The notes beneath the pieces are model-generated. The model was not told the DNA's origin. It searched no databases and worked only from the letters and a program-made list of their open reading frames with translations. DNA of 14,124 bases, from positions 1-14,124 of the forward strand of contig JAEOSP010000655.1 of the NCBI GenBank assembly GCA_016840305.1, in the 5' to 3' direction. This DNA is from Candidatus Hodarchaeota archaeon. Its GTDB lineage: Archaea; Asgardarchaeota; Heimdallarchaeia; Hodarchaeales; Hodarchaeaceae. Positions 7,195 through 13,913 of the stretch are shown one piece after another. The position numbers and the translations under genes were made by a program. The first letter of the stretch is position 1; every line of letters starts with the position of its first letter.

Positions 7195-8397
7195 TTAAGG
7201 TATCCTCTGGAGATAACGATTTAATCTTCTCTTTAAACGTTCAGAGGTTGCATGTATAACTGAGTGTGGATATTCTTTACCTATTGCTCGAATCGTGATT
7301 TGTAATGCTTTTTGTTGTGCTTCAAATCCATCCAAGATTATTTTCTTACTAAAATGGTCTTTAGTTGATGCCCACCATGTTTGACAACTATACTGAGCTT
7401 TAGCTACCTCTTTTAATGCATTCCGTACCTCGAAATCAGTTTCTTCCTTTTTTGTCAACAAAAAATCAATCGATACCGAAAGTAAATCTGAATGGAAATT
7501 AAGAATCTCGTGAATCGAATTTCCAGGATAAGCCCATAATGGATACGGGATATTTCGGTAAAGATCTTCCTCGGAGGTACTCCAGCTACTATTTCTAAAT
7601 TCCTTTATTTGCTGAGAAGGGTAAGAAAGAATATCTTTAACCGTCTGCGGGTTAGATATTGTTAATATTTCAGCCAGAAACTTCTCATAACTGCGATGAT
7701 GTTCGCCAAAGGTTTCAATATCAGATGCAATAATTAACGTTGACAAATCATGGTTTGATTTTGATTTGAGTTGAGCAAAGTGTTCCTTTACATTATTTAT
7801 ATTAGGATACCGTCTAAAAGAAATATTGTTTGAAATCTCACGATTCCTTGAAATTAGGGATAAATTTGGCGCAAAAGAAGTATAGGGAATTGTACTCATT
7901 AATGCTTGCGACTGGTTAGGATTCGTGCTTAAAGCTATTTCGGGAACCATTGAGTAACGATACCCCATATTTTCAAGGAAGATGAGTGTATCTTTGGAAA
8001 CAGCTAACTCTGGAGGCCAGAATCCAGAGGGGTTCCACACTGATCCAAATATCTCCAGATTAATCCTGTGATTCGTTTCAATTTGATATTTAGCCTCTTT
8101 CTCTGAAAGTAATGGCAGAATTGGGTGGTAGGCTCCCGATTCAAGAAATTCAATCTGTCCATTCCTAGCTAAGCTGGCATACTTCTCAATGACAGTTACA
8201 TATTCATTGACTAGCATTTCAGAAAGGCTCGCATTGAAATTTAAGGTAATCTTAAATTCACTATTCTTTTCTAGGAGAATGGCCATTGGTAAATAGCAAT
8301 TATCAATAATACGTGCTAAAACTTTGGGATCCTGATTTGGTGGCTGATAAGCATGTAAAACAAATGCAATATTCAGTTTGTCACTTAAATTTGGCAT
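7195..8397 (-). CDS. Glycoside hydrolase family 57 protein
   Basis: 400 residues from the ATG at 8397. The conserved GH57 blocks appear in order: HAYQPP (15-20), ESGAYHPILPL (86-96), GFWPPELAVS (125-134) and SDIETFGEHH (225-234). By analogy with characterised members, E130 in W-P-P-E would be the nucleophile and D226 in DIETFGEHH the acid/base, so the enzyme is probably active on alpha-glucans (amylase, glucanotransferase or branching type). The C-terminal helical part includes SCQTWWAS (337-344), which is frequent in this family. There is no signal peptide, so intracellular glycogen or a maltodextrin is a likely substrate. A GTG at 8406 would add three residues (MNS); the ATG at 8397 is preferred because the first beta strand (LNIAFVLHAYQPP) begins shortly after. 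It follows the acidic-protein gene by about 51 nt and precedes the M20 gene by 14 nt. The exact specificity cannot be decided. Confidence 0.88.
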   Translation of the reverse strand: MPNLSDKLNIAFVLHAYQPPNQDPKVLARIIDNCYLPMAILLEKNSEFKITLNFNASLSEMLVNEYVTVIEKYASLARNGQIEFLESGAYHPILPLLSEKEAKYQIETNHRINLEIFGSVWNPSGFWPPELAVSKDTLIFLENMGYRYSMVPEIALSTNPNQSQALMSTIPYTSFAPNLSLISRNREISNNISFRRYPNINNVKEHFAQLKSKSNHDLSTLIIASDIETFGEHHRSYEKFLAEILTISNPQTVKDILSYPSQQIKEFRNSSWSTSEEDLYRNIPYPLWAYPGNSIHEILNFHSDLLSVSIDFLLTKKEETDFEVRNALKEVAKAQYSCQTWWASTKDHFSKKIILDGFEAQQKALQITIRAIGKEYPHSVIHATSERLKRRLNRYLQRIP

Positions 8398-8448
8398 AGA
8401 ATTCACTCATTTTGAATAATACTTACCCCCATATTAACAAAATGAACG

Positions 8449-9684
8449 TTAAAAACCTCGAGTTAACTCCCACAAACGTTTTTTACGAGCTTCTCTTTCT
8501 TTTTCAATTTGCTTTTTTCTATCTGCTTCAGTTGTGTAAGAGCTCTCACTTACTGGCCTTAATTTACGAAAATCGTCTTCTGTAGCAGGAATTCTATTAT
8601 CCTGTAATTCACCTTTATCAATTTCCGTCTTAGCATCCTCTTTCTTTGAATTGAAGTCACTAATGAATGAGGTTGTTTGTAAATCATCTGGAGAAAAAGG
8701 TGCAATTTCATTGGAGGATTCTAAGTCGTTACTATCAAAACTATCACCTTCTATTTTGGGAGGTTCTTCCGTGCTAAATGCTGGTATTGAAGAGAGCGAT
8801 TCCTCCTCTTCCTCCTTCTCATCTAATAATTGTTCTAGTGGGGATTTTTCTTCCGATTTCTGGAAAAATGATGCTGTATCTACTCTTCCTCCAAGGACAA
8901 CGGAAGGTTTAACATTTTCCTCTTGTAAAATTCCTTCAATAGTTGCTTCAGGTTCAGATCTAATTGTGGGTGTTTCATAAGTCTCTTTTGCAGTTTCTTC
9001 TTTTCCTATAAGAATATCTGTTAATTCTGTAAGCTCATTTTCAAGTTTTCCATCGGATCGTTTAAAAATCTCAGATTCATCTTCTATAGTAGCCGAAGGA
9101 GTTAATGAAACTGATTCTTCGATTCCAAATAATGATCCTAGCCTTCTTATTTTTACTGGTTGTTCCTCTTCTTGAACTTCAGACTGTTTTAATACATCTA
9201 AAATCTCTGATGTGTCTAGAGTTGGACCTGTTTTTAATGATTCAGGAGGCTGAGATGAAGGAGAGGTAACAATTGAGGATTCATCAACCTCTTTTTCAAT
9301 AGTAAGGTCTGATTTCTGTAAAACTTCAAGAATTTCTCCTTTATCAAAGGAAGAGGTCGATTTTATAGGATCTGTATCATGTGAAGGTGAAATAGTCTGA
9401 ATAGTTTCGTATTTTTCTTCAAATATTTCATCTGAAATTTCTTTAACAATATCAGGTGAAATAGTTTCAGTTAAAGGGATGGGTGGGGTCTTTGTTGCAG
9501 ATAAATCTTTCAATATAGTCAGGAATTCTTGAGCTTCGGTTGTTTTAAGTTCTAAATTGAAAGATTCACTTGAAATTTCAAGATGTTGAAGTTCATCATT
9601 TATTGAGACCGCACGAAGACATATTCTAGGTCCATCACGATCTAAACACCAGGTTACTTCATTTTTTTGGTATTCAATATCCAT
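8449..9684 (-). CDS. Acidic, largely disordered protein with small N-terminal beta domain and repeated short motifs
   Basis: 411 residues; not a recognised family. Residues about 8-60 form a compact domain of beta strands ending in a helix (EAQEFLTILKDL), similar in plan to the whole 66-residue protein encoded just upstream. Residues about 65-380 are rich in Glu, Ser, Thr and Pro and are almost certainly disordered, with an EEEEE run near 291-295. Inside it, FDKGEILEVLQKSD (113-126) and LDTSEILDVLKQSE (156-169) are copies of one motif, and shorter relatives occur at 206-211 (IFKRSD) and 273-278 (FFQKSE). The last 25 residues are a basic amphipathic helix, DRKKQIEKEREARKKR followed by LWELTRGF. 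The layout suggests a scaffold or tether with docking motifs in the middle (inference). The ATG at 9684 is 22 nt after the 66-residue gene, and GH57 follows within about 51 nt. An open frame on the opposite strand at 8651-8980 is a shadow of this biased composition. Confidence 0.8.
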   Translation of the reverse strand: MDIEYQKNEVTWCLDRDGPRICLRAVSINDELQHLEISSESFNLELKTTEAQEFLTILKDLSATKTPPIPLTETISPDIVKEISDEIFEEKYETIQTISPSHDTDPIKSTSSFDKGEILEVLQKSDLTIEKEVDESSIVTSPSSQPPESLKTGPTLDTSEILDVLKQSEVQEEEQPVKIRRLGSLFGIEESVSLTPSATIEDESEIFKRSDGKLENELTELTDILIGKEETAKETYETPTIRSEPEATIEGILQEENVKPSVVLGGRVDTASFFQKSEEKSPLEQLLDEKEEEEESLSSIPAFSTEEPPKIEGDSFDSNDLESSNEIAPFSPDDLQTTSFISDFNSKKEDAKTEIDKGELQDNRIPATEDDFRKLRPVSESSYTTEADRKKQIEKEREARKKRLWELTRGF

Positions 9685-9706
9685 TTTTCATCAATCCTAC
9701 TTTCTT

Positions 9707-9907
9707 TCAAAATGATTCAAGAAATTTCCCAAAAAAGTCAATGAAACTATCAATATCATCTTGATCTAGAGTAAGCGACCCTTTCTCATCGCTTATTATC
9801 ATGCTTTTTTCGCCATTTTCGGCCCGAATAATATGAATTTCCACCATGGACCCTGATTTCATTTTAAGTCCTGTGGTCGAATCAACTATTCTTTCAGTCA
9901 ACTTCAA
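9707..9907 (-). CDS. Small 66-residue protein with a beta-plus-helix domain
   Basis: 66 residues from a TTG start, chosen because TCCTC on the plus strand (GAGGA on the minus strand) lies 7 nt upstream and no ATG stands near the beginning; the first in-frame ATG would cost about 14 residues. The protein is mostly alternating strands (VEIHIIRAENGEK, then KSMIISDEKGSLTLD) followed by an amphipathic helix, DSFIDFFGKFLESF. No signal peptide, cysteine or catalytic motif is seen. The strand-turn-strand-helix order and residues such as IRA/LRA, I-S and L-x-L before the helix match residues about 20-60 of the next protein in the operon. The two may be paralogous domains that pair with each other. The function is unknown. 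It is the first gene of the unit that runs through the acidic protein, GH57 and M20. Confidence 0.7.
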   Translation of the reverse strand: MKLTERIVDSTTGLKMKSGSMVEIHIIRAENGEKSMIISDEKGSLTLDQDDIDSFIDFFGKFLESF

Positions 9908-9914
9908 TTAGAGT

Positions 9915-9919
9915 TCCTC
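9915..9919 (-). promoter_or_regulatory. Ribosome binding site that decides the TTG start of the 66-residue protein
   Basis: GAGGA on the minus strand with 7 nt to the TTG at 9905-9907. This spacing is the main reason for accepting a TTG start in a gene this short. Confidence 0.55.
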
Positions 9920-9959
9920 GTTGTTCAATTATTTTTAATTAGTTCACAACTTCATATCT

Positions 9960-9979
9960 AAAAAGCTATTCGAAAATAG
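9960..9979 (-). terminator. Hairpin plus T-tract downstream of taw1
   Basis: The minus strand reads CTATT, TTCG, AATAG, then C and five T. The 5-bp stem is perfect, the loop is TTCG, and the T-tract follows directly, 15 nt past the Taw1 stop codon. Archaeal termination needs only the T-tract, so the hairpin may be incidental, but the position between two transcription units fits a terminator. Confidence 0.45.
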
Positions 9980-9994
9980 AAAGGAATGTAAATG

Positions 9995-10993
9995 TTAGTA
10001 TTTTGCTAGTTCAGGAATCAAGAGGTCTTTACTCCCATCTGATAGAATAACCAGACGACTAACTTCTGACTCTGCAATAATTTTGTATTCAGTTAGTTTT
10101 TGGAGCTTCAGTGAAAATTTCTTGATGCTTTCATGTGATGGCATGGCAGAACGAGGAAGACGTTTCTCTGTTGCTCCTACATGCACCACACCCTTTACTT
10201 CTACAAAAGATGGCTTCATAACGTTTATCATTTCAGCATAACCCTCTGGATCTATCAAATTTAAGCCTTCCGCTAAAGTTAATCGTCCAACGGTACGAAA
10301 AGGAACACCTTTTCCTATAATCCGTAAACTATCCCATATTTTTTCCAAGGATTTTTCTTTCTCAAGAGGTCGATGAGTTCTAAAGAAATTTTTTACTCCT
10401 GGCGCAGGAAGAGTTACGTACAATTGAGTTGGATATGATTTTTGCTTTAAAATTGACAGTAACGTTTTAGGAACACTACCATTAGTAACAATAAACACAG
10501 TCATTTTTTTCTTTTTTAGCTCTTCAATTAATTCTGGAATCCATGGATACAGGAAAGGCTCACCAGTTAATGAAAGAGTCGCATGTTTAGGATTCATGGC
10601 TTCATTATATCTTTGTTCTGAAACTACAGGTTTGTATCCTACAATAATCCTTCTTTGACTCTTTATTATGGAATCAGCGACCTCAGTGGGAGAATCAAAC
10701 ATTTGTTCAAGTTTCTCTTTATCCTCAGGATCATAAGATTTGTACATGTTCTCTAAACCAATGTCTGACTCATGGATCCTCCAACAGAACTGACATTGAA
10801 AGTTACAGATTAATACGGGGGAAAATTGAATGCAGCGATGGGCCTTTATCCCGTAAAAATGTTTGTAGCAGTACTTATCCTCCCTCAAAGCCTTATGAGT
10901 CCATCCACACTTCTTTACAGATGTATTCTTTCCTGTTAACTGATATTTTTGCTTTTTTAACAAAGATTGCATCTTAGGATCTGCAAAGGACAT
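9995..10993 (-). CDS. taw1: tRNA 4-demethylwyosine synthase (radical SAM, Taw1/TYW1)
   Basis: 332 residues from the ATG at 10993. The enzyme condenses pyruvate carbons with N1-methylguanosine at position 37 of tRNA-Phe to make the tricyclic 4-demethylwyosine, the second step of wyosine synthesis. The radical-SAM cluster motif is CNFQCQFC (C63, C67, C70). Three more cysteines, C29, C42 and C54, precede it with the spacing of the second [4Fe-4S] cluster known in archaeal TYW1 (M. jannaschii C26, C39, C52). SLTGEP (about 168-173) is the SAM-binding GE motif. Archaeal members lack the flavodoxin domain of eukaryotic TYW1, as here. A TTG at 11035 would add 14 residues, but starting at the ATG gives cysteine numbers within one to three residues of the M. 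jannaschii protein, so the ATG is chosen. It follows the winged-helix gene by 48 nt and is probably co-transcribed with it. The required N1-methyltransferase (Trm5) is not in the window. Confidence 0.95.
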   Translation of the reverse strand: MSFADPKMQSLLKKQKYQLTGKNTSVKKCGWTHKALREDKYCYKHFYGIKAHRCIQFSPVLICNFQCQFCWRIHESDIGLENMYKSYDPEDKEKLEQMFDSPTEVADSIIKSQRRIIVGYKPVVSEQRYNEAMNPKHATLSLTGEPFLYPWIPELIEELKKKKMTVFIVTNGSVPKTLLSILKQKSYPTQLYVTLPAPGVKNFFRTHRPLEKEKSLEKIWDSLRIIGKGVPFRTVGRLTLAEGLNLIDPEGYAEMINVMKPSFVEVKGVVHVGATEKRLPRSAMPSHESIKKFSLKLQKLTEYKIIAESEVSRLVILSDGSKDLLIPELAKY

Positions 10994-11041
10994 TATAGAA
11001 ACCTTAAAAATAATTTGAATGTACGAAATGCTCAAGTAACT

Positions 11042-11377
11042 CTATCGGTAGAAATCTAAAAAATCTTGGTCATCAGGGGTAACATCGTGAGGATTCAGAA
11101 TTATTCGAAATAAATCCCATACAATTTCACTTGCATATCTCCCTCTGTTTGATAGAACATAAAGAGTATCCATATCAGTTTCCGCTTGAAGCCGAAAAAT
11201 TAATCCAATTTCGGTTAGGGTGTTTATACTCTTCCTCACTTGTTTTGGATTAGGGTTGTGTTCAATGGCTGCGCTTATCTGACTGAAAGTTTTACCTCTT
11301 GGATTCAAATGCAAATACTGAAGAATTAGAAGGATATATTCTTGTTCCAGTTTTTTTAAAGGATTACTTGTCACCAT
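11042..11377 (-). CDS. Winged helix-turn-helix protein, probable transcription regulator
   Basis: 111 residues from the ATG at 11377. Residues about 10-25 form a first helix (EQEYILLILQYLHL); about 30-58 give the helix-turn-helix (TFSQISAAIEH, then PKQVRKSINTLTEIGLI); about 60-80 give a beta wing (FRLQAETDMDTLYVLSNRGR). A last helix and an acidic tail (PDDQDFLDFYR) follow. This is the MarR/ArsR-like architecture of a DNA-binding repressor or activator, but the exact family is not identified and no ligand or metal site is seen. A TTG at 11386 would add three residues; the ATG is better placed relative to the TATA-like element upstream and is preferred. The gene lies 48 nt ahead of taw1 on the same strand, so it may regulate its own operon, or simply be co-transcribed. 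Confidence 0.75.
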   Translation of the reverse strand: MVTSNPLKKLEQEYILLILQYLHLNPRGKTFSQISAAIEHNPNPKQVRKSINTLTEIGLIFRLQAETDMDTLYVLSNRGRYASEIVWDLFRIILNPHDVTPDDQDFLDFYR

Positions 11378-11404
11378 ACTTCCCAATGCCTTTTAACAAA
11401 TGGA

Positions 11405-11414
11405 ATTTAATAAG
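11405..11414 (-). promoter_or_regulatory. TATA-box-like element upstream of the winged-helix/taw1 unit
   Basis: The minus strand reads CTTATTAAAT, centred about 32 nt upstream of the ATG at 11377. This predicts a leader of only a few nucleotides. It lies in the 83-nt spacer between the histidine-kinase stop and this ATG, so the unit can be transcribed independently of the kinase. Confidence 0.4.
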
Positions 11415-11460
11415 GGTTGGGATATTAATTTGTACCCCCACCGACTAAGTTAATTCTTAT

Positions 11461-12903
11461 TCAGGTTTTATCTAAGGTGATTTTTACCGTAGTTCCTTTA
11501 TTTCTTCCTGGTGAAAATATTGTAATTGTACCACCATGAATCTTTTCAATAATTTTCTTAACTATGGATAATCCAAGTCCAGTTGATTTCGAGTGGGCCT
11601 CAAATCTTGAAAATGGTTCAAAAGCTTTTAACAAATCTTTCTTGTAAAATCCGAAACCATTATCTTGAACCGTGATTATGATTTTGCCAGTTTCGTCACC
11701 TTTCTCCACGATAGAAACTTTTATTTGCCCTTTTTCCGCTGGAGAGTATTTTATTGAATTATCAAGTAAATTTTGCATTGCCCTCACAAGTAATTCTTGG
11801 TTGGCCACTATTTCCAGTGATTCAGGGGCGAAAATGGATATCTTTTGCCCTCTTCGAATCATCTTCGGGAGTACAGCCATTTTTGCCTCATTCAATACAT
11901 TAATCAGATCAATAGTCTCACGTTTAGATATATAATCTGATCTATCATATTGTTCATATTCCAAAAGGCTATCTACCATCAGAGCAAGGCGTTTTGTATT
12001 TGAAATTATAGTTGTAAGATGGTTTTTCGTTTCCTGAGTGACAGGACCCGAAAGACCATTAATTATAACTTCTGAATACCCCTGAATTGAGGCTAGTGGA
12101 GATTTCAGATCATGAATAATCGTCCTAAGGATTTGTTCTTTCTGAAGAAAATTCTTTTTGAGAGTTTGATATTCCATTAAAGACAGAATATCAGCTGGAA
12201 CATCAGCTGATTTTATAGTGCTTTGATCTTGTAATAAATAAGAGGCTAGGGTAAATTCTTGGATATTATTTTGTGTAGAGAGTTGAAAAAGCTGTTTTTC
12301 CAGTTTTTCAACGTCCAAAGAATTGCTTTTTATTTCTTCAATCAATATTTCAAATGGTTGGTAAATTTCCCTAAGATTCTTCGGGAAATATTTTCGGTTG
12401 TTGGTGTTAAAATAGAAATTAGGACGTATATGAGAGGGATTTAGACATATATAAGGATAATTAAGCATATGCAGTAGAATCTGCTTTTGAGTAAGATTCT
12501 TTTCCAAAAAAACAGAGTAGATTGAGAATTTATCCAATTTCTCTTGTAATAATCCTTCCACATAATTAAATAATGGCATGATTAACTTAATAGAAACTTG
12601 AGTCGCTGAGAAATCTAAATAGATACGAATTTCTGACTCGATAAGCCCATCAAACCATTGACTAAACTGTACCGCTAGATTATCCATATCTAGTTTTTTA
12701 TTCTTACCTTTTGAAATAACTGAAAGTTTTACATCATAGTTTTCTGACAAAAGATTATAAAAACTTTTTACATCATCCCTATCATTTTTAACAGAAATGA
12801 TACATCTCAAAACATCAGATTGCGCAAGATCACTTATATAAAACCTTTCTAAATCATCTTCAGTGCGAAAAAGGCAGAAAACTTTGGTTAAGTGATTTTG
12901 CAT
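11461..12903 (-). CDS. Sensor histidine kinase with MEDS/DcmR-like N-terminal sensory domain
   Basis: 480 residues, with no signal peptide or membrane helix, so a soluble kinase. Residues about 1-166 resemble the MEDS/DcmR sensory domain: an opening strand HLTKVFCLF, a middle region of helices and strands, and an ending in LNYPYICLNPSHIRPNFYF. This assignment is by pattern and is moderate. After a helical linker, the HisKA dimerisation helix carries the phospho-acceptor H264 in IIHDLKSPLASIQGYSE. The ATPase part has the N-box QNLLDNSIKYS (N382), G1 DNGFGF (414-419) and G2 TGLGLSI (441-447), all intact, so the kinase should be active. It phosphorylates a partner response regulator on Asp; none is adjacent, and the receiver at the left of the window lacks the Asp. 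The ATG at 12903 has GAGGGG 5 nt upstream. The CheW-like gene ends 33 nt before it, which suggests joint expression. Confidence 0.92.
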   Translation of the reverse strand: MQNHLTKVFCLFRTEDDLERFYISDLAQSDVLRCIISVKNDRDDVKSFYNLLSENYDVKLSVISKGKNKKLDMDNLAVQFSQWFDGLIESEIRIYLDFSATQVSIKLIMPLFNYVEGLLQEKLDKFSIYSVFLEKNLTQKQILLHMLNYPYICLNPSHIRPNFYFNTNNRKYFPKNLREIYQPFEILIEEIKSNSLDVEKLEKQLFQLSTQNNIQEFTLASYLLQDQSTIKSADVPADILSLMEYQTLKKNFLQKEQILRTIIHDLKSPLASIQGYSEVIINGLSGPVTQETKNHLTTIISNTKRLALMVDSLLEYEQYDRSDYISKRETIDLINVLNEAKMAVLPKMIRRGQKISIFAPESLEIVANQELLVRAMQNLLDNSIKYSPAEKGQIKVSIVEKGDETGKIIITVQDNGFGFYKKDLLKAFEPFSRFEAHSKSTGLGLSIVKKIIEKIHGGTITIFSPGRNKGTTVKITLDKT

Positions 12904-12908
12904 GGATT

Positions 12909-12914
12909 CCCCTC
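12909..12914 (-). promoter_or_regulatory. Ribosome binding site of the histidine kinase gene
   Basis: GAGGGG on the minus strand with 5 nt to the ATG. It lies in the 33-nt gap after the CheW-like gene and suits an internal operon gene. Confidence 0.55.
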
Positions 12915-12936
12915 TATCTTTGAATTATCTTAGTTG

Positions 12937-13350
12937 TTATGTCATAAAAACATTTCTAATATTTAATATAGTTACTTTCTCGTCATCCAAAGGAAATTGA
13001 TTGTGAATATCTATCTTGGTTACTTCAACCTGTTGTCCTTTTTCAACAGAAAGATCCAAAATCTTTCTGATTGCATCAACGATAACGGCAACATTCCTTC
13101 CCGTCTGATTATCTGATAAAATTATAACCCTAGATGAGTGTTTAAAAGAAGATGTTTTATACTTATTATTCGATGAATCTTTGAGGGTTATTACTTGAAA
13201 GCTCTTTTCCCAATCCATTTCAGGTAATGGTAAACAACGACTCAAGTCCTCATTAAAGTTTATAGAAGCGGAGGAATGAATTGATTCAATATAACAAGTA
13301 TTTAGGGCAAAATTCTTCTTATCAATTTCAACAATTAGATATTCTTCCAT
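12937..13350 (-). CDS. CheW-like domain protein (divergent)
   Basis: 137 residues from the ATG at 13350. The beginning, EEYLIVEIDKKNFALNTCYIESI, fits the first CheW strands (a regulatory strand, then a short residue pattern and V/I-ES-I). HSSRVIILSDNQTGRNVAVIVDAIRKILDL (71-100) fits the second barrel, with the G-x2-V-x-VDxI-x2-(V/I)L pattern of CheW. The end, KVTILNIRNVF, matches the last strand that is normally ILLDLxxL. The central RG-x-I-PVIDL block of ordinary CheW is missing: the corresponding part is CLPLPEMDWEKSFQVITLKDSS. CheW normally couples receptors to the kinase CheA; here there is no CheA and no receptor gene nearby, and the next gene is a conventional kinase. It may be a scaffold or ligand-binding partner of that kinase (inference). 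A TTG at 13368 would add six residues; the ATG is preferred, but the start is uncertain. Confidence 0.72.
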   Translation of the reverse strand: MEEYLIVEIDKKNFALNTCYIESIHSSASINFNEDLSRCLPLPEMDWEKSFQVITLKDSSNNKYKTSSFKHSSRVIILSDNQTGRNVAVIVDAIRKILDLSVEKGQQVEVTKIDIHNQFPLDDEKVTILNIRNVFMT

Positions 13351-13394
13351 ATTATTTGACAAATTCAATCTTCCCCGATAATGTTTACCATTAA

Positions 13395-13913
13395 TTAATC
13401 AAAGTTAAACTTTTTATTAATTGTATTATGAAAAGCTAAATCACTTATTGATCGTTTCAAGCCTTGATAGCCGTCATCAGTAGTTTCACCAATTGGAATC
13501 AGACCAATTATCGATAGCTCACCTTCTACCATCAAGAGTTGATTGATTGATTCATTAAATTCAACAATAAAATTACTCCCAAGATTTAGTGTTGTTGCAG
13601 CTAGTATTAATTGATTACTTGCAGTGATAGCGTCAATAACATTCTTATCGTCATTTTCATCAATAATAACAACTACAGCAATAATTACTGCTGCATCAGC
13701 AATGTTAATCCTAGTATTTGATATCCTATCTGCAATCTGTTCTTTCAATGTCCTATCTGTAACAATAATATACGCAAAATTCTGTATTTCACTTAGAGAT
13801 GGAGCTAATTGAGCACAAGCAAGCATTTGTTGAATTTGATCAGTAGTTAACGAACTGTTTGGACGAAAAGCGTTAAATCTTTTGTTCTTAATAATAGCTT
13901 CAAAAAAATCCAT
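13395..13913 (-). CDS. Nitroreductase-family flavoprotein (short)
   Basis: 172 residues from the ATG at 13913. The family opening is present: an N-terminal helix with KNKRFNAFRPN (R12 at the place of the FMN-phosphate-binding arginine), LTTDQIQQMLACAQLAPS (23-39) and the strand FAYIIVTD. A later segment, DAITASNQLILAATTLNLGSNFI (95-116), matches the helix-and-turn typical of nitroreductases; IIGLIPIGE (135-143) and KRSISDLAFHN (153-163) match the end of the fold. These enzymes use FMN and NAD(P)H to reduce nitro groups, quinones or other acceptors, or act as flavin-handling proteins. The usual APSxxNxQPW block reads APSLSEIQNF here, with both the Asn and the Pro changed, so substrate handling may differ. 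The true substrate is unknown. It is the first gene of a three-gene run with the CheW-like protein (gap 44 nt) and the kinase. Confidence 0.8.
   Translation of the reverse strand: MDFFEAIIKNKRFNAFRPNSSLTTDQIQQMLACAQLAPSLSEIQNFAYIIVTDRTLKEQIADRISNTRINIADAAVIIAVVVIIDENDDKNVIDAITASNQLILAATTLNLGSNFIVEFNESINQLLMVEGELSIIGLIPIGETTDDGYQGLKRSISDLAFHNTINKKFNFD

Noticed and set aside
8432..8440. TGGGGGTA on the minus strand upstream of GH57, also found upstream of the winged-helix gene
   Set aside because: The two copies are at very different distances from their starts and share no flanking sequence, so chance is the simpler explanation.
8651..8980. Open frame of 109 codons on the plus strand
   Set aside because: It lies wholly opposite the acidic protein. 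Its Ser-rich composition is the mirror of Glu/Ser codons, and it has no recognisable domain.
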